Notes: a model not told the origin generated them from the letters alone. Numbered from the stretch's first letter, positions 17,783 to 26,089 are shown. The stretch: DNA of 35,696 bases from CAZXNF01 sp050741255 (GCA_050741255.1 JBOIEQ010000031.1:1-35696); one strand, 5' to 3'. Made by a program: numbers and translations.

Positions 17783-19408
17783 TTATTCGTGCTGCAGTCG
17801 CTGGCCGTGCTCGCGGATGGCGTGGAAGGCCACCATGGGCCAGCGTTCCATCGTCAGCTGCAGGTTGACCGGGTTGGGCGCGAGGTAGACCGGGTTGTCG
17901 TCGATGTCGCGGCCGAGGCGCAGCGCTTCCTCGCGCTCGAAGCGCTTGCGGACCGTGTCGTCCGGAAAAGTCAGCCAGCGCGCGGAGTGAAGGTTCGCCG
18001 CGTCGTAGATCGCATCGACCTTGTATTCGCTTTGCAGGCGCTGGGCGACGATCTCGAACTGCAGCGGGCCCACGGCGCCGAGCAGGATGCTGTTGCTGGA
18101 GCCGGTGTCCAGCACCTGGATCGCACCTTCCTCGCCCAGCTCCTTCAGCCCCTTCTGCAGTTGCTTGGCTTTCAGCGGATCGCGCGGCCGCGCCAGATGG
18201 AAGAGCTCCGGTGCGAAGTAGGGAATGCCCTTGAAGGCCAGCGCCTCGCCTTCGGTCAGCGTGTCGCCGATCTGGAGCTGGCCGTGGTTGTGGATACCGA
18301 TGATGTCGCCGGCCACCGCGTCCTCGCTCGCCACGCGCTCGTTCGCCATGAAAGTGATCGCGTTGCCGAGCTTCATCTCGCGGCCGAGCCGGGCGTGGTG
18401 CACCTTCATGCCCGACGTGTAGCGGCCGGAGCACACGCGCAGGAAGGCGATGCGGTCGCGGTGGCGCGGGTCCATGTTGGCCTGGATCTTGAACACGAAA
18501 CCGGTGAAGGCGGGCTCGGTCGGCTGCACGACGCGGACGCCAGTGTCGCGCGGTTGCGGGGGCGGCGCCCATTCCGTCAGCGCCTGCAGGATTTCCTGCA
18601 CGCCGAAGTTGTTGATCCCGGAGCCGAAGAACACCGGCGTCTGCGTGCCGGCGAGGAAGCGCTGCAGGTCGAACGCGGGACTCGCGCCGCGGATCAGATC
18701 GACTTCCGTGCGCATGGTCTGCACTTCATCCGGGAACAGCGCGTCGAGTCGCGGGTTGTCCAGGCCCTCGATCACTTCCTGTTCACCGCCGCGCTTTTCC
18801 TCGCCGGGGGTGAAGCGCATCAGCCGGTTGGTCAGCAGATGGAACACACCGCGGAAGGCCTTGCCCATGCCGATCGGCCAGGTCACCGGCGCGCAGTCGA
18901 TCTTCAGCACCGACTCGATCTCCTCCAGCAGCGAGACCGGGTCGCGCACCTCGCGGTCGAGCTTGTTCACGAAGGTGATGATGGGCGTCGCGCGCAGGCG
19001 GCACACTTCCAGCAGCTTGATCGTCTGCACCTCGACGCCCTTGGCGGCGTCGATCACCATCACCGCGGCGTCCACCGCCGTCAGCACGCGGTAGGTGTCC
19101 TCCGAGAAGTCCTCGTGGCCCGGCGTGTCGAGCAGGTTGATCGTGTGGCCGGCGTAGTCGAACTGCATCACCGAGCTGGTGACGGAAATGCCGCGCTGCT
19201 TCTCCACCTCCATCCAGTCCGAGGTGGCATGGCGCGCACTCTTGCGCGCCTTCACCGTGCCGGCGAGCTGGATCGCGCCACCGAACAGCAGCAGCTTTTC
19301 GGTCAGCGTCGTCTTGCCCGCGTCCGGATGCGAAATGATCGCGAAGGTGCGCCGGCGGGCGACGTCGCGGGTCAGTTCGGGCGGGGCGGCGGAGGTCGGG
19401 GCATTCAT
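17783..19408 (-). CDS. prfC: Peptide chain release factor 3 (RF3)
   Basis: The translational GTPase has 541 residues; E. coli RF3 has 529. G1 is SHPDAGKTT (26-34), the switch region carries KQRGISVTSSVMQF, G3 is DTPGHEDFSEDTYR and G4 is NKLDRE. The SHPDAGK and GHEDFSEDTY forms distinguish RF3 from EF-G and LepA. It recycles RF1/RF2 from the ribosome after peptide release. The gene lies in a minus-strand run after the GIY-YIG gene and has its own likely extended -10 promoter just upstream. Confidence 0.97.
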   Translation of the reverse strand: MNAPTSAAPPELTRDVARRRTFAIISHPDAGKTTLTEKLLLFGGAIQLAGTVKARKSARHATSDWMEVEKQRGISVTSSVMQFDYAGHTINLLDTPGHEDFSEDTYRVLTAVDAAVMVIDAAKGVEVQTIKLLEVCRLRATPIITFVNKLDREVRDPVSLLEEIESVLKIDCAPVTWPIGMGKAFRGVFHLLTNRLMRFTPGEEKRGGEQEVIEGLDNPRLDALFPDEVQTMRTEVDLIRGASPAFDLQRFLAGTQTPVFFGSGINNFGVQEILQALTEWAPPPQPRDTGVRVVQPTEPAFTGFVFKIQANMDPRHRDRIAFLRVCSGRYTSGMKVHHARLGREMKLGNAITFMANERVASEDAVAGDIIGIHNHGQLQIGDTLTEGEALAFKGIPYFAPELFHLARPRDPLKAKQLQKGLKELGEEGAIQVLDTGSSNSILLGAVGPLQFEIVAQRLQSEYKVDAIYDAANLHSARWLTFPDDTVRKRFEREEALRLGRDIDDNPVYLAPNPVNLQLTMERWPMVAFHAIREHGQRLQHE

Positions 19409-19493
19409 GGCGGCCAGAAATGAAAACGCCTACCGGAACATCAAAACGCGGCAGGCGGGGAAGGTGCGCGAAGCTACGGTCGGTCGGGCGCGG

Positions 19494-19502
19494 ATTATAA
19501 CA
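19494..19502 (-). promoter_or_regulatory. Extended -10 promoter upstream of prfC
   Basis: On the minus strand TGTTATAAT (19502-19494) is a perfect extended -10 (TG-n-TATAAT), 85 nt upstream of the prfC start. It overlaps the TAA stop of the GIY-YIG gene. No strong -35 is seen, as expected for the extended class. Confidence 0.55.
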
Positions 19503-19821
19503 AGCTATTTTTTCGCGGCTTGCGCCGTGCGGGTTTGATGAGCCGCTCCTTTTCCGCGCGGGTCAGCGCCTTGATCGCGTGTTCGCGCCGGGCCGCCGCC
19601 GCACGGGTGGCGGCGGGTTCCCGGTAGACCAGCGTCACCGGACGCCGGCTGCGGGTATAACGGGCGCCCAGACGGTTGTTCGTGTTGTGCTCGATGAGCC
19701 GCCGGGCCGTGTCCATCGCGATGCCGGTGTACAGCGTGTCGTCGACGCAGCGGAGGATGTAGACGGTCCACGCCGGCTTGTGCCGGGCCGGGCGTGCGGC
19801 GGCTTTGACGCTGCGCCCCAT
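19495..19821 (-). CDS. GIY-YIG nuclease-fold protein (UPF0213-like)
   Basis: The 108-residue single-domain GIY-YIG protein has VYILRC (Y21) and YTGIA (Y31) as the two tyrosine motifs, R40/R41 in the RRLIEHN helix, and E80 in the RREHAIK helix as catalytic-type residues. It belongs to the small UPF0213/YhbQ group, in which some members are reported to act on nucleic acids; in-cell roles are uncertain. The basic C-terminus RRKPRKN fits nucleic-acid binding. It starts 10 nt after the enolase-like gene stop, so is probably in the same transcript. Confidence 0.88.
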   Translation of the reverse strand: MGRSVKAAARPARHKPAWTVYILRCVDDTLYTGIAMDTARRLIEHNTNNRLGARYTRSRRPVTLVYREPAATRAAAARREHAIKALTRAEKERLIKPARRKPRKNSLL

Positions 19822-19831
19822 CGTGCGGCGG

Positions 19832-20941
19832 TCAGGCGACGCGGTAGCGCTGGATGAAGGCCTGGTCGAGTTCGAGCCCGAAGCCTGGATCGTCGGCCAC
19901 GTCGATCATGCCGTTCTTCGCCGCCGGCCGGTTGAGCCACATCGTCTGCCATACCGGATCGCGCGCCGGGTCGGCGAAGCATTCCGCGTAGGTGCCGTGC
20001 ATCACGCCCGCCAGCAGGTGGCGGGAGATCTGCGATTCCTCGTGGTGCGCCATGCGCACGCCCGCCGTCTGGCAGAGCGCCGCCGCCCGCCGCCAGTCGG
20101 TGACGCCGCCGCCTTCCGAGGCGTCGTAGTTGATGAAGTCCACCGCCTCACCGTCGACCAGACGGCGCACGCCGTGGCTCGTGTACTCGCACTGTCCGGC
20201 GGTGACCGGGATGCGGGTGGCGCGGCGTACCTGGGCCATCAGCGCGACGTCGTCGTACCAGTGGCAGGGCTCCTCGAACCAGCCGATGTTGAGCGGCTCG
20301 ACGAGGCGGCTGAACTTGATGGCGTTGGGCGCGCTCCAGCCGCGGTTCGCATCCACGACCAGGATGAAATCCTTGCCCGCGGCATCGCGCGCCGCGGCGA
20401 CGCGCTTGGCGTCCTCTTCCGGCGAGAGCCCGCCCACCTTGAATTTGCAGCCGGCCATGCCTGCCTTGCGGTAGAGCTCAATTTCCTTGCCGATGTCGGC
20501 GTGCGTCTTGCCTTCCACGTAATAGCCGCCGATGCTGATGAGCGCCAGCCGGGTGCGGTAGCCGCCCAGCAACTGGCGGACGCTGCGGCCGAGCGCCTTG
20601 CCGTAGGCGTCCCACAGCGCGCAGTCCACGCAGGCGATGGCCTCCAGCAGCAGTTTCTTGTCGCCGTGCGCATGGGTCTGCGCGAACATCTTGTCCCACA
20701 CGCGTTCGAGGGAAAACAGGTCCTCGCCCTTGACCAGCGGGGCCAGCAGCTCGTGGATGAGGCGGACGATCTCGGGACCATGCTCGCGGTTGTCGCCGTT
20801 GTAGACCTCGCCGGTGACGCCGTCCGCGGTCCGCACGCGCGTGACCACCGTGCAGCGTTTGAGCACGTGATAGGTGCTGCCGCCGAAATCCCTGGTCAGC
20901 GGAATGGACAGGGCGACGGCTTCGATGGATTCGATACGCAT
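19832..20941 (-). CDS. Mandelate racemase-subgroup enolase superfamily enzyme
   Basis: The 369-residue protein has a complete mandelate-racemase-type active site: K166-F-K168 (KxK), metal ligands D197 (VVDANRGW), E223 (WFEEP) and E252 (GQCEYT), and the His-Asp dyad from D273 (INYDASEGGG) and H299 or H300 (MAHHEES). This subgroup carries out alpha-proton abstraction on hydroxy acids or acid sugars; substrate not readable. ATG 20941 is chosen over TTG 20947 because GGAG lies 8 nt upstream of the ATG. Unlike the atypical enolase-like gene at 5864-7036, it has all expected residues. It sits among housekeeping genes between the SulP transporter and the GIY-YIG gene. Confidence 0.9.
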   Translation of the reverse strand: MRIESIEAVALSIPLTRDFGGSTYHVLKRCTVVTRVRTADGVTGEVYNGDNREHGPEIVRLIHELLAPLVKGEDLFSLERVWDKMFAQTHAHGDKKLLLEAIACVDCALWDAYGKALGRSVRQLLGGYRTRLALISIGGYYVEGKTHADIGKEIELYRKAGMAGCKFKVGGLSPEEDAKRVAAARDAAGKDFILVVDANRGWSAPNAIKFSRLVEPLNIGWFEEPCHWYDDVALMAQVRRATRIPVTAGQCEYTSHGVRRLVDGEAVDFINYDASEGGGVTDWRRAAALCQTAGVRMAHHEESQISRHLLAGVMHGTYAECFADPARDPVWQTMWLNRPAAKNGMIDVADDPGFGLELDQAFIQRYRVA

Positions 20942-20963
20942 GGGCAATGCTCCGGATTTTCTT

Positions 20964-22598
20964 TCAGGTGGCGGCGAGGATGTCGCGCGCCCGGGAGAGC
21001 GCGTCGTCGCGGCTTTGCACCACGTCCTGCGCGCCCAGCAGCTTGCCGATGCCCGACTGGCGCAGCATGGTCGCCGGCTGCGGCGCGGCGCTGCACAGCA
21101 CGAGCTCGATGCCGTTCGCGCGCAGTTCGAAGTAGGCGAGTTCCAGCGTATGCGCCGCCGTCGAATCGAGATAGATCACGTGCTCGAGGTCGACGATCAG
21201 CGCTTTCACATGCGGGTGGCGGTCGTGGAACAGGACTTCAAGCTTGTCGGCGGCGCCGTAGAACAATGCACCGAACGCGCGGTAGACCTCGACCCCCGCC
21301 GGTACGTCGTCCGCATCGGTGGCGCGGCCGATCGCCGTCACCTGCACCAGGCGGCGGATCAGCAGCAGCGAGGCCCACAGGATGCCGACCTGCACGGCGA
21401 TGGTGAGGTCCAGGACCACCGTCAGGATGAAGGTGAAGAGCAGGGTGCCCGCGCGCCCCTTCGAATACTGGCGCAGGGTGCCGAACTGGTGCCATTCGCC
21501 CATGCGGATGGCGACGATCATCAGGATCGCCGAGAGGCAGGCGAGCGGCACGTGTTTGGCGAGTGGTGCCGCGAGGAGCACGATGGCCAGCAGCGTCAGC
21601 GCGTGGATCAGCCCCGCCACCGGCGTGCGGCCACCATTGCGGATGTTGAGGCTGGTGCGGGCGATCGCGCCGGTGGCCGGGATGCCGCCGAAGAAGGGCA
21701 CCACGACGTTGGCCATGCCCTGCGCGATCAGTTCCTGGTTCGGGTCGTGGCGATCCTTGATCATGCCGTCGGCGACCACGGCGCACAGCAGCGATTCGAT
21801 CGCGCCGAGCATGGCGATGGTGAAAGCCGGCAGCACAAGGTTTCGCAGCTGGTCGAGACTCAAGGCCGGGGCCTGGATGGCGGGCAGGGACTGCGGGATG
21901 CCGCCGAAGCGGCTGCCGATCGTCTCCACCGGCAAATGGAACAGCGCAACCGCCAGCGAGCCCGCGAAGAGCACCAGCACCGGCGCCGGCAGGCGCGCGG
22001 CCCAGCGCTGCGGCCAGGCGAAGAGCACGGCGAGGCAGGCGGCGCTCAGCGCGACCGTCGGCCACTGCACGGTGTAGAGGTGCTCGGAGAGGGTGCGGAT
22101 CTGCGAGAAGAATTCAGCCGGCAGCGGCCCGGTCTCGAGGCCCAGGAAATCCTTGATCTGCGACAGAAAGATCAGCACCGCGATGCCGTTCGTGAAGCCG
22201 ATGATGACCGGCAGCGGAATGAACTTGATCAGCATGCCCAGCCGGAATACCCCCATCGCCAGCAGCATGCAGCCGGCCATGAAGGTGCAGACGAGCAGGT
22301 TCGCCACGCCGTACTGCGTGACGATGCCGTAGACGATGACGATGAAGGCGCCGGTCGGGCCGCCGATCTGCACGCGCGAACCGCCGAACGCGGAGATGAT
22401 GAAGCCGGCGATGATGGCCGTGAAAATGCCGGCTTCGGGCGCTACGCCGGAAGCGATGGCGAAGGCCATCGCGAGCGGCAGCGCGACGATGCCGACGGTG
22501 ACGCCGGCCATCGCGTCGGCAGCGAAGGTCGCGCGGTTGTAGCCCTTGAGGCAGTCGAGGAGCTTGGGGCGGAACAGCAGAGTGCGCGCCGGCTCCAT
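20964..22598 (-). CDS. SulP family anion transporter with STAS domain
   Basis: The 544-residue inner-membrane transporter has about 12-14 helices and the SulP motifs GVTVGIVALPLAMAFAIASG (about 33-52), GGPTGAFIV and GGIPATGAIARTSLNIRNGG. A C-terminal STAS domain (about residues 430-544) includes VDLEHVIYLDSTAAHTLE. Relatives carry sulfate, bicarbonate or C4-dicarboxylates (for example DauA), so the substrate is not assigned. ATG 22598 is preferred; a GTG one codon earlier is possible. It starts 7 nt after the metG stop and is likely cotranscribed with it. Confidence 0.93.
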   Translation of the reverse strand: MEPARTLLFRPKLLDCLKGYNRATFAADAMAGVTVGIVALPLAMAFAIASGVAPEAGIFTAIIAGFIISAFGGSRVQIGGPTGAFIVIVYGIVTQYGVANLLVCTFMAGCMLLAMGVFRLGMLIKFIPLPVIIGFTNGIAVLIFLSQIKDFLGLETGPLPAEFFSQIRTLSEHLYTVQWPTVALSAACLAVLFAWPQRWAARLPAPVLVLFAGSLAVALFHLPVETIGSRFGGIPQSLPAIQAPALSLDQLRNLVLPAFTIAMLGAIESLLCAVVADGMIKDRHDPNQELIAQGMANVVVPFFGGIPATGAIARTSLNIRNGGRTPVAGLIHALTLLAIVLLAAPLAKHVPLACLSAILMIVAIRMGEWHQFGTLRQYSKGRAGTLLFTFILTVVLDLTIAVQVGILWASLLLIRRLVQVTAIGRATDADDVPAGVEVYRAFGALFYGAADKLEVLFHDRHPHVKALIVDLEHVIYLDSTAAHTLELAYFELRANGIELVLCSAAPQPATMLRQSGIGKLLGAQDVVQSRDDALSRARDILAAT

Positions 22599-22605
22599 CA
22601 CCGCA

Positions 22606-24708
22606 TCATTTCACGCGCATGCCGGGTTGGGCGCCGCTATCGGGGCTCATGAGGAAGATGCCGGGCGCGTCGCCCGAGGCGGCGAGGATCATGCCCTCGG
22701 AGAGGCCGAACTTCATCTTGCGCGGCGCGAGGTTGGCCACCACCATGACGTGCTTGCCGACCAGCGCCGCCGGATCGTAGGCGGACTTGATGCCGGCGAA
22801 GACCTGGCGCGTGCCGAGCGGGCCGACGTCGAGGGTCAGTTTCAGCAGCTTGTCGGCGCCTTCGACGTGCTCGGCCATCGTAATTTTGGCGATCCGCAAA
22901 TCCACTTTCGAGAAATCATCAATCGTGATGTGCGGGGCGCCACTCTTCTCTCCCTCCCCTGCGATGGCGGGGGAGGGTTGGGGTGGGGGCGTGGTGGTCA
23001 CTTTGGTGGATTCCTTTTCGACTTCAAAGAGCGCGTCGAGTTGTTTGGAGTCGACGCGGGTCATGAGATGTTCATACGGTTTAATTGATGATCGATCAAA
23101 ATTAATGTCTGCCCATCTCAAAGAGCGATTAATGCCGAATAATGCGCCCACGCGACGGGAAGTTTCGGGGAGTATCGGCGCAAGGTAGACGCTGAGTACG
23201 AGAAAGGCATCCAGACAATCGGAGCAAATTCGATGCAATTCGTCAAGCTTGCTGGGGTCTTTGGCCAGCTCCCAGGGTTTAGCCCTATCCCAGCGCTGAT
23301 TGGTTAAATCGGCGAGCCGCATCACTTCGCGCACGACCTTTCCATACTCGCGATTTGTGTAGTCAGCGGCAATCTGCTCCTCAGATCCGTGCGCAACTGC
23401 CGCAGATCCAAAGCCGGCTTTGTGGTCGAGGTCAATGGCTAACAGTTGTCCGCCAAAGTGCTTGGCGATGAATCCCGCAGCCCTGCTCGCGATATTCACG
23501 TACTTCCCGACGAGGTCGCTGTTCACCCGCGCCATGAAATCATCGGGATTAAAATCGATGTCTTCGACGGATGCGTTGAGCTTCGCCGCGATGTAATACC
23601 GCAGCCATTCCGGATTCATGCCGACGTCCAGGTAGCGCAGCGGACTCAAACCCGTGCCGCGGCTCTTGGACATCTTCTCGCCGCTGGCGGTGTTGATGAA
23701 GCCGTGGACGAAAATGTTGTCGGGCACCCTGTACGGCTTGCCCGCGAACTTCATCATCGCCGGCCAGAACAGGGTGTGGAAGTAGATGATGTCCTTGCCG
23801 ATGAAATGGATCTGCTCGGTGTCCGCCGCAGCCAGGAACTCAGCGAAGGGCCGGCTCTCGCCGTTGGCTTTTGCCTTCCCGCTGTCGAAATAGTTCTTCA
23901 GGCTCGCCAGGTAGCCCACCGGCGCATCCAGCCAGACATAAAAGAACTTCTTGCCGCCGGTGTCGGGAATTTCGATGCCGAAGTAGGGCGCGTCGCGGGA
24001 GATGTCCCAGTCGCCAAGCTTCTGCTCGCCGGTGCCTTCCAGCCATTCCTTCGCCTTGTTCGCCACTTGCGGCTGCAGGCGACCGGGTTCGTGGAGCCAG
24101 GTCTTCAGGAATTCCACGCACTTCGGATCGGAGAGCTTGAAGAAGTAGTGCTCTGACGTCTTGAGCACCGGCGTGGCACCCGACAGCGTCGAATAGGGGT
24201 TCTTCAGGTCGGTCGGCGCGTAGACCGAGCCGCAGACCTCGCAGGCATCGCCGTACTGGTCTTTCGCGCCGCACTTGGGACACTCGCCCTTGATGTAGCG
24301 GTCGGCGAGGAACATGTTCTTCACCGGGTCGTAGAACTGCTCGATCGGCTTGGTGTAGATCAGCCCCGCGGCCTTCAGCCGGCGGTAGATGTCCTGCGAC
24401 AGTTCGGTGTTCTCGGGCGACTCGGTGGAGTGCCAGTTGTCGAAGGCGATGTGGAAGCCGTCGAGGTACTTCGGCCGCTCGGCGGCGATGCGGTCGACCA
24501 GTTGCCTGGGCGTGATGCCCTCGGCCTCGGCCTTGAGCATGATCGGGGCGCCGTGGGCGTCGTCCGCGCACACGAAATGCACCGTGTTGCCCTGCATCCG
24601 CTGGAAGCGCACCCAGATGTCGGCCTGGATGTACTCCATGATGTGGCCGATATGGAACGACCCATTGGCATAAGGCAGGGCAGTGGTGACAAACAGTTGG
24701 CGTGTCAT
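22606..24708 (-). CDS. metG: Methionyl-tRNA synthetase
   Basis: The 700-residue class I synthetase charges tRNA(Met). The HIGH signature is H19-I-G-H22, KMSKS is at 345-349, and the zinc knuckle has C143, C146, C156 and C159. After the anticodon-binding domain comes a Pro-rich linker (574-588, PPPQPSPAIAGEGEK) encoded by a palindromic repeat, then a C-terminal tRNA-binding (Trbp111/EMAP-like) domain ending GMRVK. The stretch 22870-23620 uses more A/T-ending codons than the rest, so the gene may be mosaic. A duplicate of its first 11 codons lies upstream at 24721-24801. Confidence 0.97.
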   Translation of the reverse strand: MTRQLFVTTALPYANGSFHIGHIMEYIQADIWVRFQRMQGNTVHFVCADDAHGAPIMLKAEAEGITPRQLVDRIAAERPKYLDGFHIAFDNWHSTESPENTELSQDIYRRLKAAGLIYTKPIEQFYDPVKNMFLADRYIKGECPKCGAKDQYGDACEVCGSVYAPTDLKNPYSTLSGATPVLKTSEHYFFKLSDPKCVEFLKTWLHEPGRLQPQVANKAKEWLEGTGEQKLGDWDISRDAPYFGIEIPDTGGKKFFYVWLDAPVGYLASLKNYFDSGKAKANGESRPFAEFLAAADTEQIHFIGKDIIYFHTLFWPAMMKFAGKPYRVPDNIFVHGFINTASGEKMSKSRGTGLSPLRYLDVGMNPEWLRYYIAAKLNASVEDIDFNPDDFMARVNSDLVGKYVNIASRAAGFIAKHFGGQLLAIDLDHKAGFGSAAVAHGSEEQIAADYTNREYGKVVREVMRLADLTNQRWDRAKPWELAKDPSKLDELHRICSDCLDAFLVLSVYLAPILPETSRRVGALFGINRSLRWADINFDRSSIKPYEHLMTRVDSKQLDALFEVEKESTKVTTTPPPQPSPAIAGEGEKSGAPHITIDDFSKVDLRIAKITMAEHVEGADKLLKLTLDVGPLGTRQVFAGIKSAYDPAALVGKHVMVVANLAPRKMKFGLSEGMILAASGDAPGIFLMSPDSGAQPGMRVK
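22952..22977. repeat. Palindromic REP-like element inside metG
   Basis: CCCTCCCC (22952-22959) pairs perfectly with GGGGAGGG (22970-22977) around a 10-nt loop that itself can form GC/GC, with G-rich flanks reaching about 22990. On the metG strand it translates in frame to a PPPQPSPAIAGEGE segment between the anticodon-binding and C-terminal domains. Similar C/G-rich intergenic palindromes giving a PxPSPxxGEGE peptide are common in proteobacteria. Here it is tolerated inside an essential gene. Confidence 0.7.
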
Positions 24709-24720
24709 GGCGCGGTGGGT

Positions 24721-24801
24721 CTAGTGGACCAACGGGGCCCGGCCGCACGACTGCCGGTAGTTAGCTTGCAGGGCGGTGGTGACGAAAAGCTGGCGGGGCA
24801 T
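24721..24801 (-). pseudogene. Duplicate 5' fragment of metG
   Basis: A 27-codon frame (ATG at 24801, TAG at 24723-24721) begins MPRQLFVTTAL, matching metG's own MTRQLFVTTAL. The 33 bases 24769-24801 match 24676-24708 at 27 positions. Most differences within the coding frame are synonymous; only codon 2 changes the residue (Thr to Pro). After codon 11 the similarity stops. It lies 12 nt upstream of the real metG start. It looks like the remnant of another metG allele left by recombination. A leader peptide is a less likely alternative. Confidence 0.65.
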
Positions 24802-24876
24802 GGGACGAGACGGGGGAGGAAAGACCGCAATTCTAGCAAGGGGTCTGTCCCCGGGCCCCGAAAAGGGCCGCATTTC

Positions 24877-24905
24877 GCTAGAATCCCGCCTCCCCGACGA
24901 AGGAG
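24877..24905 (+). promoter_or_regulatory. Candidate promoter -10 and ribosome site of apbC
   Basis: GCTAGAAT, with -10 candidate TAGAAT at 24879-24884, lies 26 nt upstream of the apbC ATG, with AGGAG at 24901-24905. A GC-rich stem (GGCCC 24854-24858 with GGGCC 24865-24869) occupies the expected -35 region, so no -35 is called. The motif copies the one before yheS. Confidence 0.4.
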
Positions 24906-24910
24906 TCCGC

Positions 24911-25999
24911 ATGGCCGTCACGCTGGAGCAGGTTCAGGCCGCCCTGAAAGCGATTATCGATCCCACCACCGGGAAGGATTTCGTGTCGTCCAAGGCGGCG
25001 AAGAACATCAAGGTGGACGGCGACAAGATCTCGGTCGACATCCAGCTGGATTATCCGGCGAAGAGCCAGCTCGAGCCGATCCGCGCGCTGGTGACGGACG
25101 GCCTCAAGGCCGTCCCCGGCGTCGGCGCGATTGCGGTCAACGTCACCTCCAAAATCATCCGGCATGCCGCCCAGCGCGGAGTGGCGCTGATCCCGGGCAT
25201 CAAGAACATCATCGCCGTCGCCTCGGGCAAGGGCGGCGTCGGCAAGAGCACGACCGCGGTCAACCTCGCGCTGGCGCTGGCCGCTGAAGGCGCCACGGTC
25301 GGGATGCTGGACGCCGACGTGTACGGCCCCTCCCAGCCGCAGATGCTGGGCATCAAGGGCAAACCGGAGTCCAGGGACAACAAGCGCATCGAGCCGATGG
25401 AAGGCCACGGCATCCAGGCGATGTCCGTCGGCTTCATGGTGGACCAGGAAACGCCGATGGTCTGGCGCGGCCCGATGGCGACCCAGGCGCTGGAGCAGTT
25501 GCTTAAGGAAACCAACTGGCGCGACATCGATTACCTGGTGGTGGACCTGCCGCCCGGCACCGGCGACATTCAGCTCACGCTCGCCCAGAAAGTGCCGGTC
25601 ACCGGCGCGGTGATCGTCACCACACCGCAGGACATCGCGCTGCTGGATGCGCGCAAGGGCCTGAAGATGTTCGAGAAGGTGAGCATCCCCATCCTCGGCA
25701 TCGTCGAGAACATGGCGACCCATATCTGTACGCAGTGCGGCCACGAGGAGCACATCTTCGGCTCGGGCGGCGGGGAGCGCATGTCGAAGGACTACAAGGT
25801 CGAGCTGCTGGGCGCGCTGCCGCTGGACATCCACATCCGCGAGCAGGCGGACTCGGGCACCCCTACCGTGGTGGCAGACCCGGACGGCAAGGTGGCGCAG
25901 ATCTACAAGAGAATCGCCCGCCGTGTCGCGGCCCGCATCGCCGAGCAGCAGCAGGACCACACGGCAAGCTTCCCGAAGATCGTCGTCCAGAACACCTGA
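24911..25999 (+). CDS. apbC: Mrp/ApbC iron-sulfur cluster carrier ATPase
   Basis: The 362-residue protein has an N-terminal MIP18/DUF59-type domain (about 1-85) and a ParA-like P-loop domain with deviant Walker A GKGGVGKST (106-114). C273-x-x-C276 (ICTQC) is the cluster-binding CxxC used at the dimer interface in Mrp/Nbp35 proteins. It transfers Fe-S clusters to apoproteins, which here include the Fe-S subunit at 4472-5173 among many cellular targets. The frame is open upstream, but ATG 24911 has AGGAG 5 nt before it and the conserved N-terminus. It is divergent from metG. Confidence 0.95.
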   Translation: MAVTLEQVQAALKAIIDPTTGKDFVSSKAAKNIKVDGDKISVDIQLDYPAKSQLEPIRALVTDGLKAVPGVGAIAVNVTSKIIRHAAQRGVALIPGIKNIIAVASGKGGVGKSTTAVNLALALAAEGATVGMLDADVYGPSQPQMLGIKGKPESRDNKRIEPMEGHGIQAMSVGFMVDQETPMVWRGPMATQALEQLLKETNWRDIDYLVVDLPPGTGDIQLTLAQKVPVTGAVIVTTPQDIALLDARKGLKMFEKVSIPILGIVENMATHICTQCGHEEHIFGSGGGERMSKDYKVELLGALPLDIHIREQADSGTPTVVADPDGKVAQIYKRIARRVAARIAEQQQDHTASFPKIVVQNT

Positions 26000-26009
26000 A
26001 GGCAGGACG

Positions 26010-26089
26010 CGGGATTCAGGACTCGGGATCCGGTTAAACCCCGGTTTGGCCTTGCACCCTGAATCCTGAATCCCGTATCCTGAATCCCG
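26010..26089. repeat. Inverted array of 7-base tandem units between apbC and dcd
   Basis: The left arm 26011-26031 is three heptamers (GGGATTC, AGGACTC, GGGATCC). The right arm 26059-26086 is four (CTGAATC, CTGAATC, CCGTATC, CTGAATC). The arms are reverse complements over about 23 bases with about three mismatches. The centre holds a second small inverted repeat, AAACC/GGTTT. It almost fills the 94-nt gap and ends 4 nt before the dcd start, so it would fold in the mRNA over the dcd ribosome site. Confidence 0.75.

Noticed and set aside
17768..19423. A 551-codon plus-strand open frame opposite prfC
   Set aside because: prfC on the minus strand shows all G motifs; the opposite frame has no recognisable motif.
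24854..24869. GGCCC/GGGCC stem as a terminator between metG and apbC
   Set aside because: It lies between two divergent starts where no transcript should end, has no T-tract, and is only 5 bp.
26010..26089. Heptamer arrays as a CRISPR array
   Set aside because: Units are 7 bases, directly abutting, in inverted halves, with no spacers of regular length and no cas genes.
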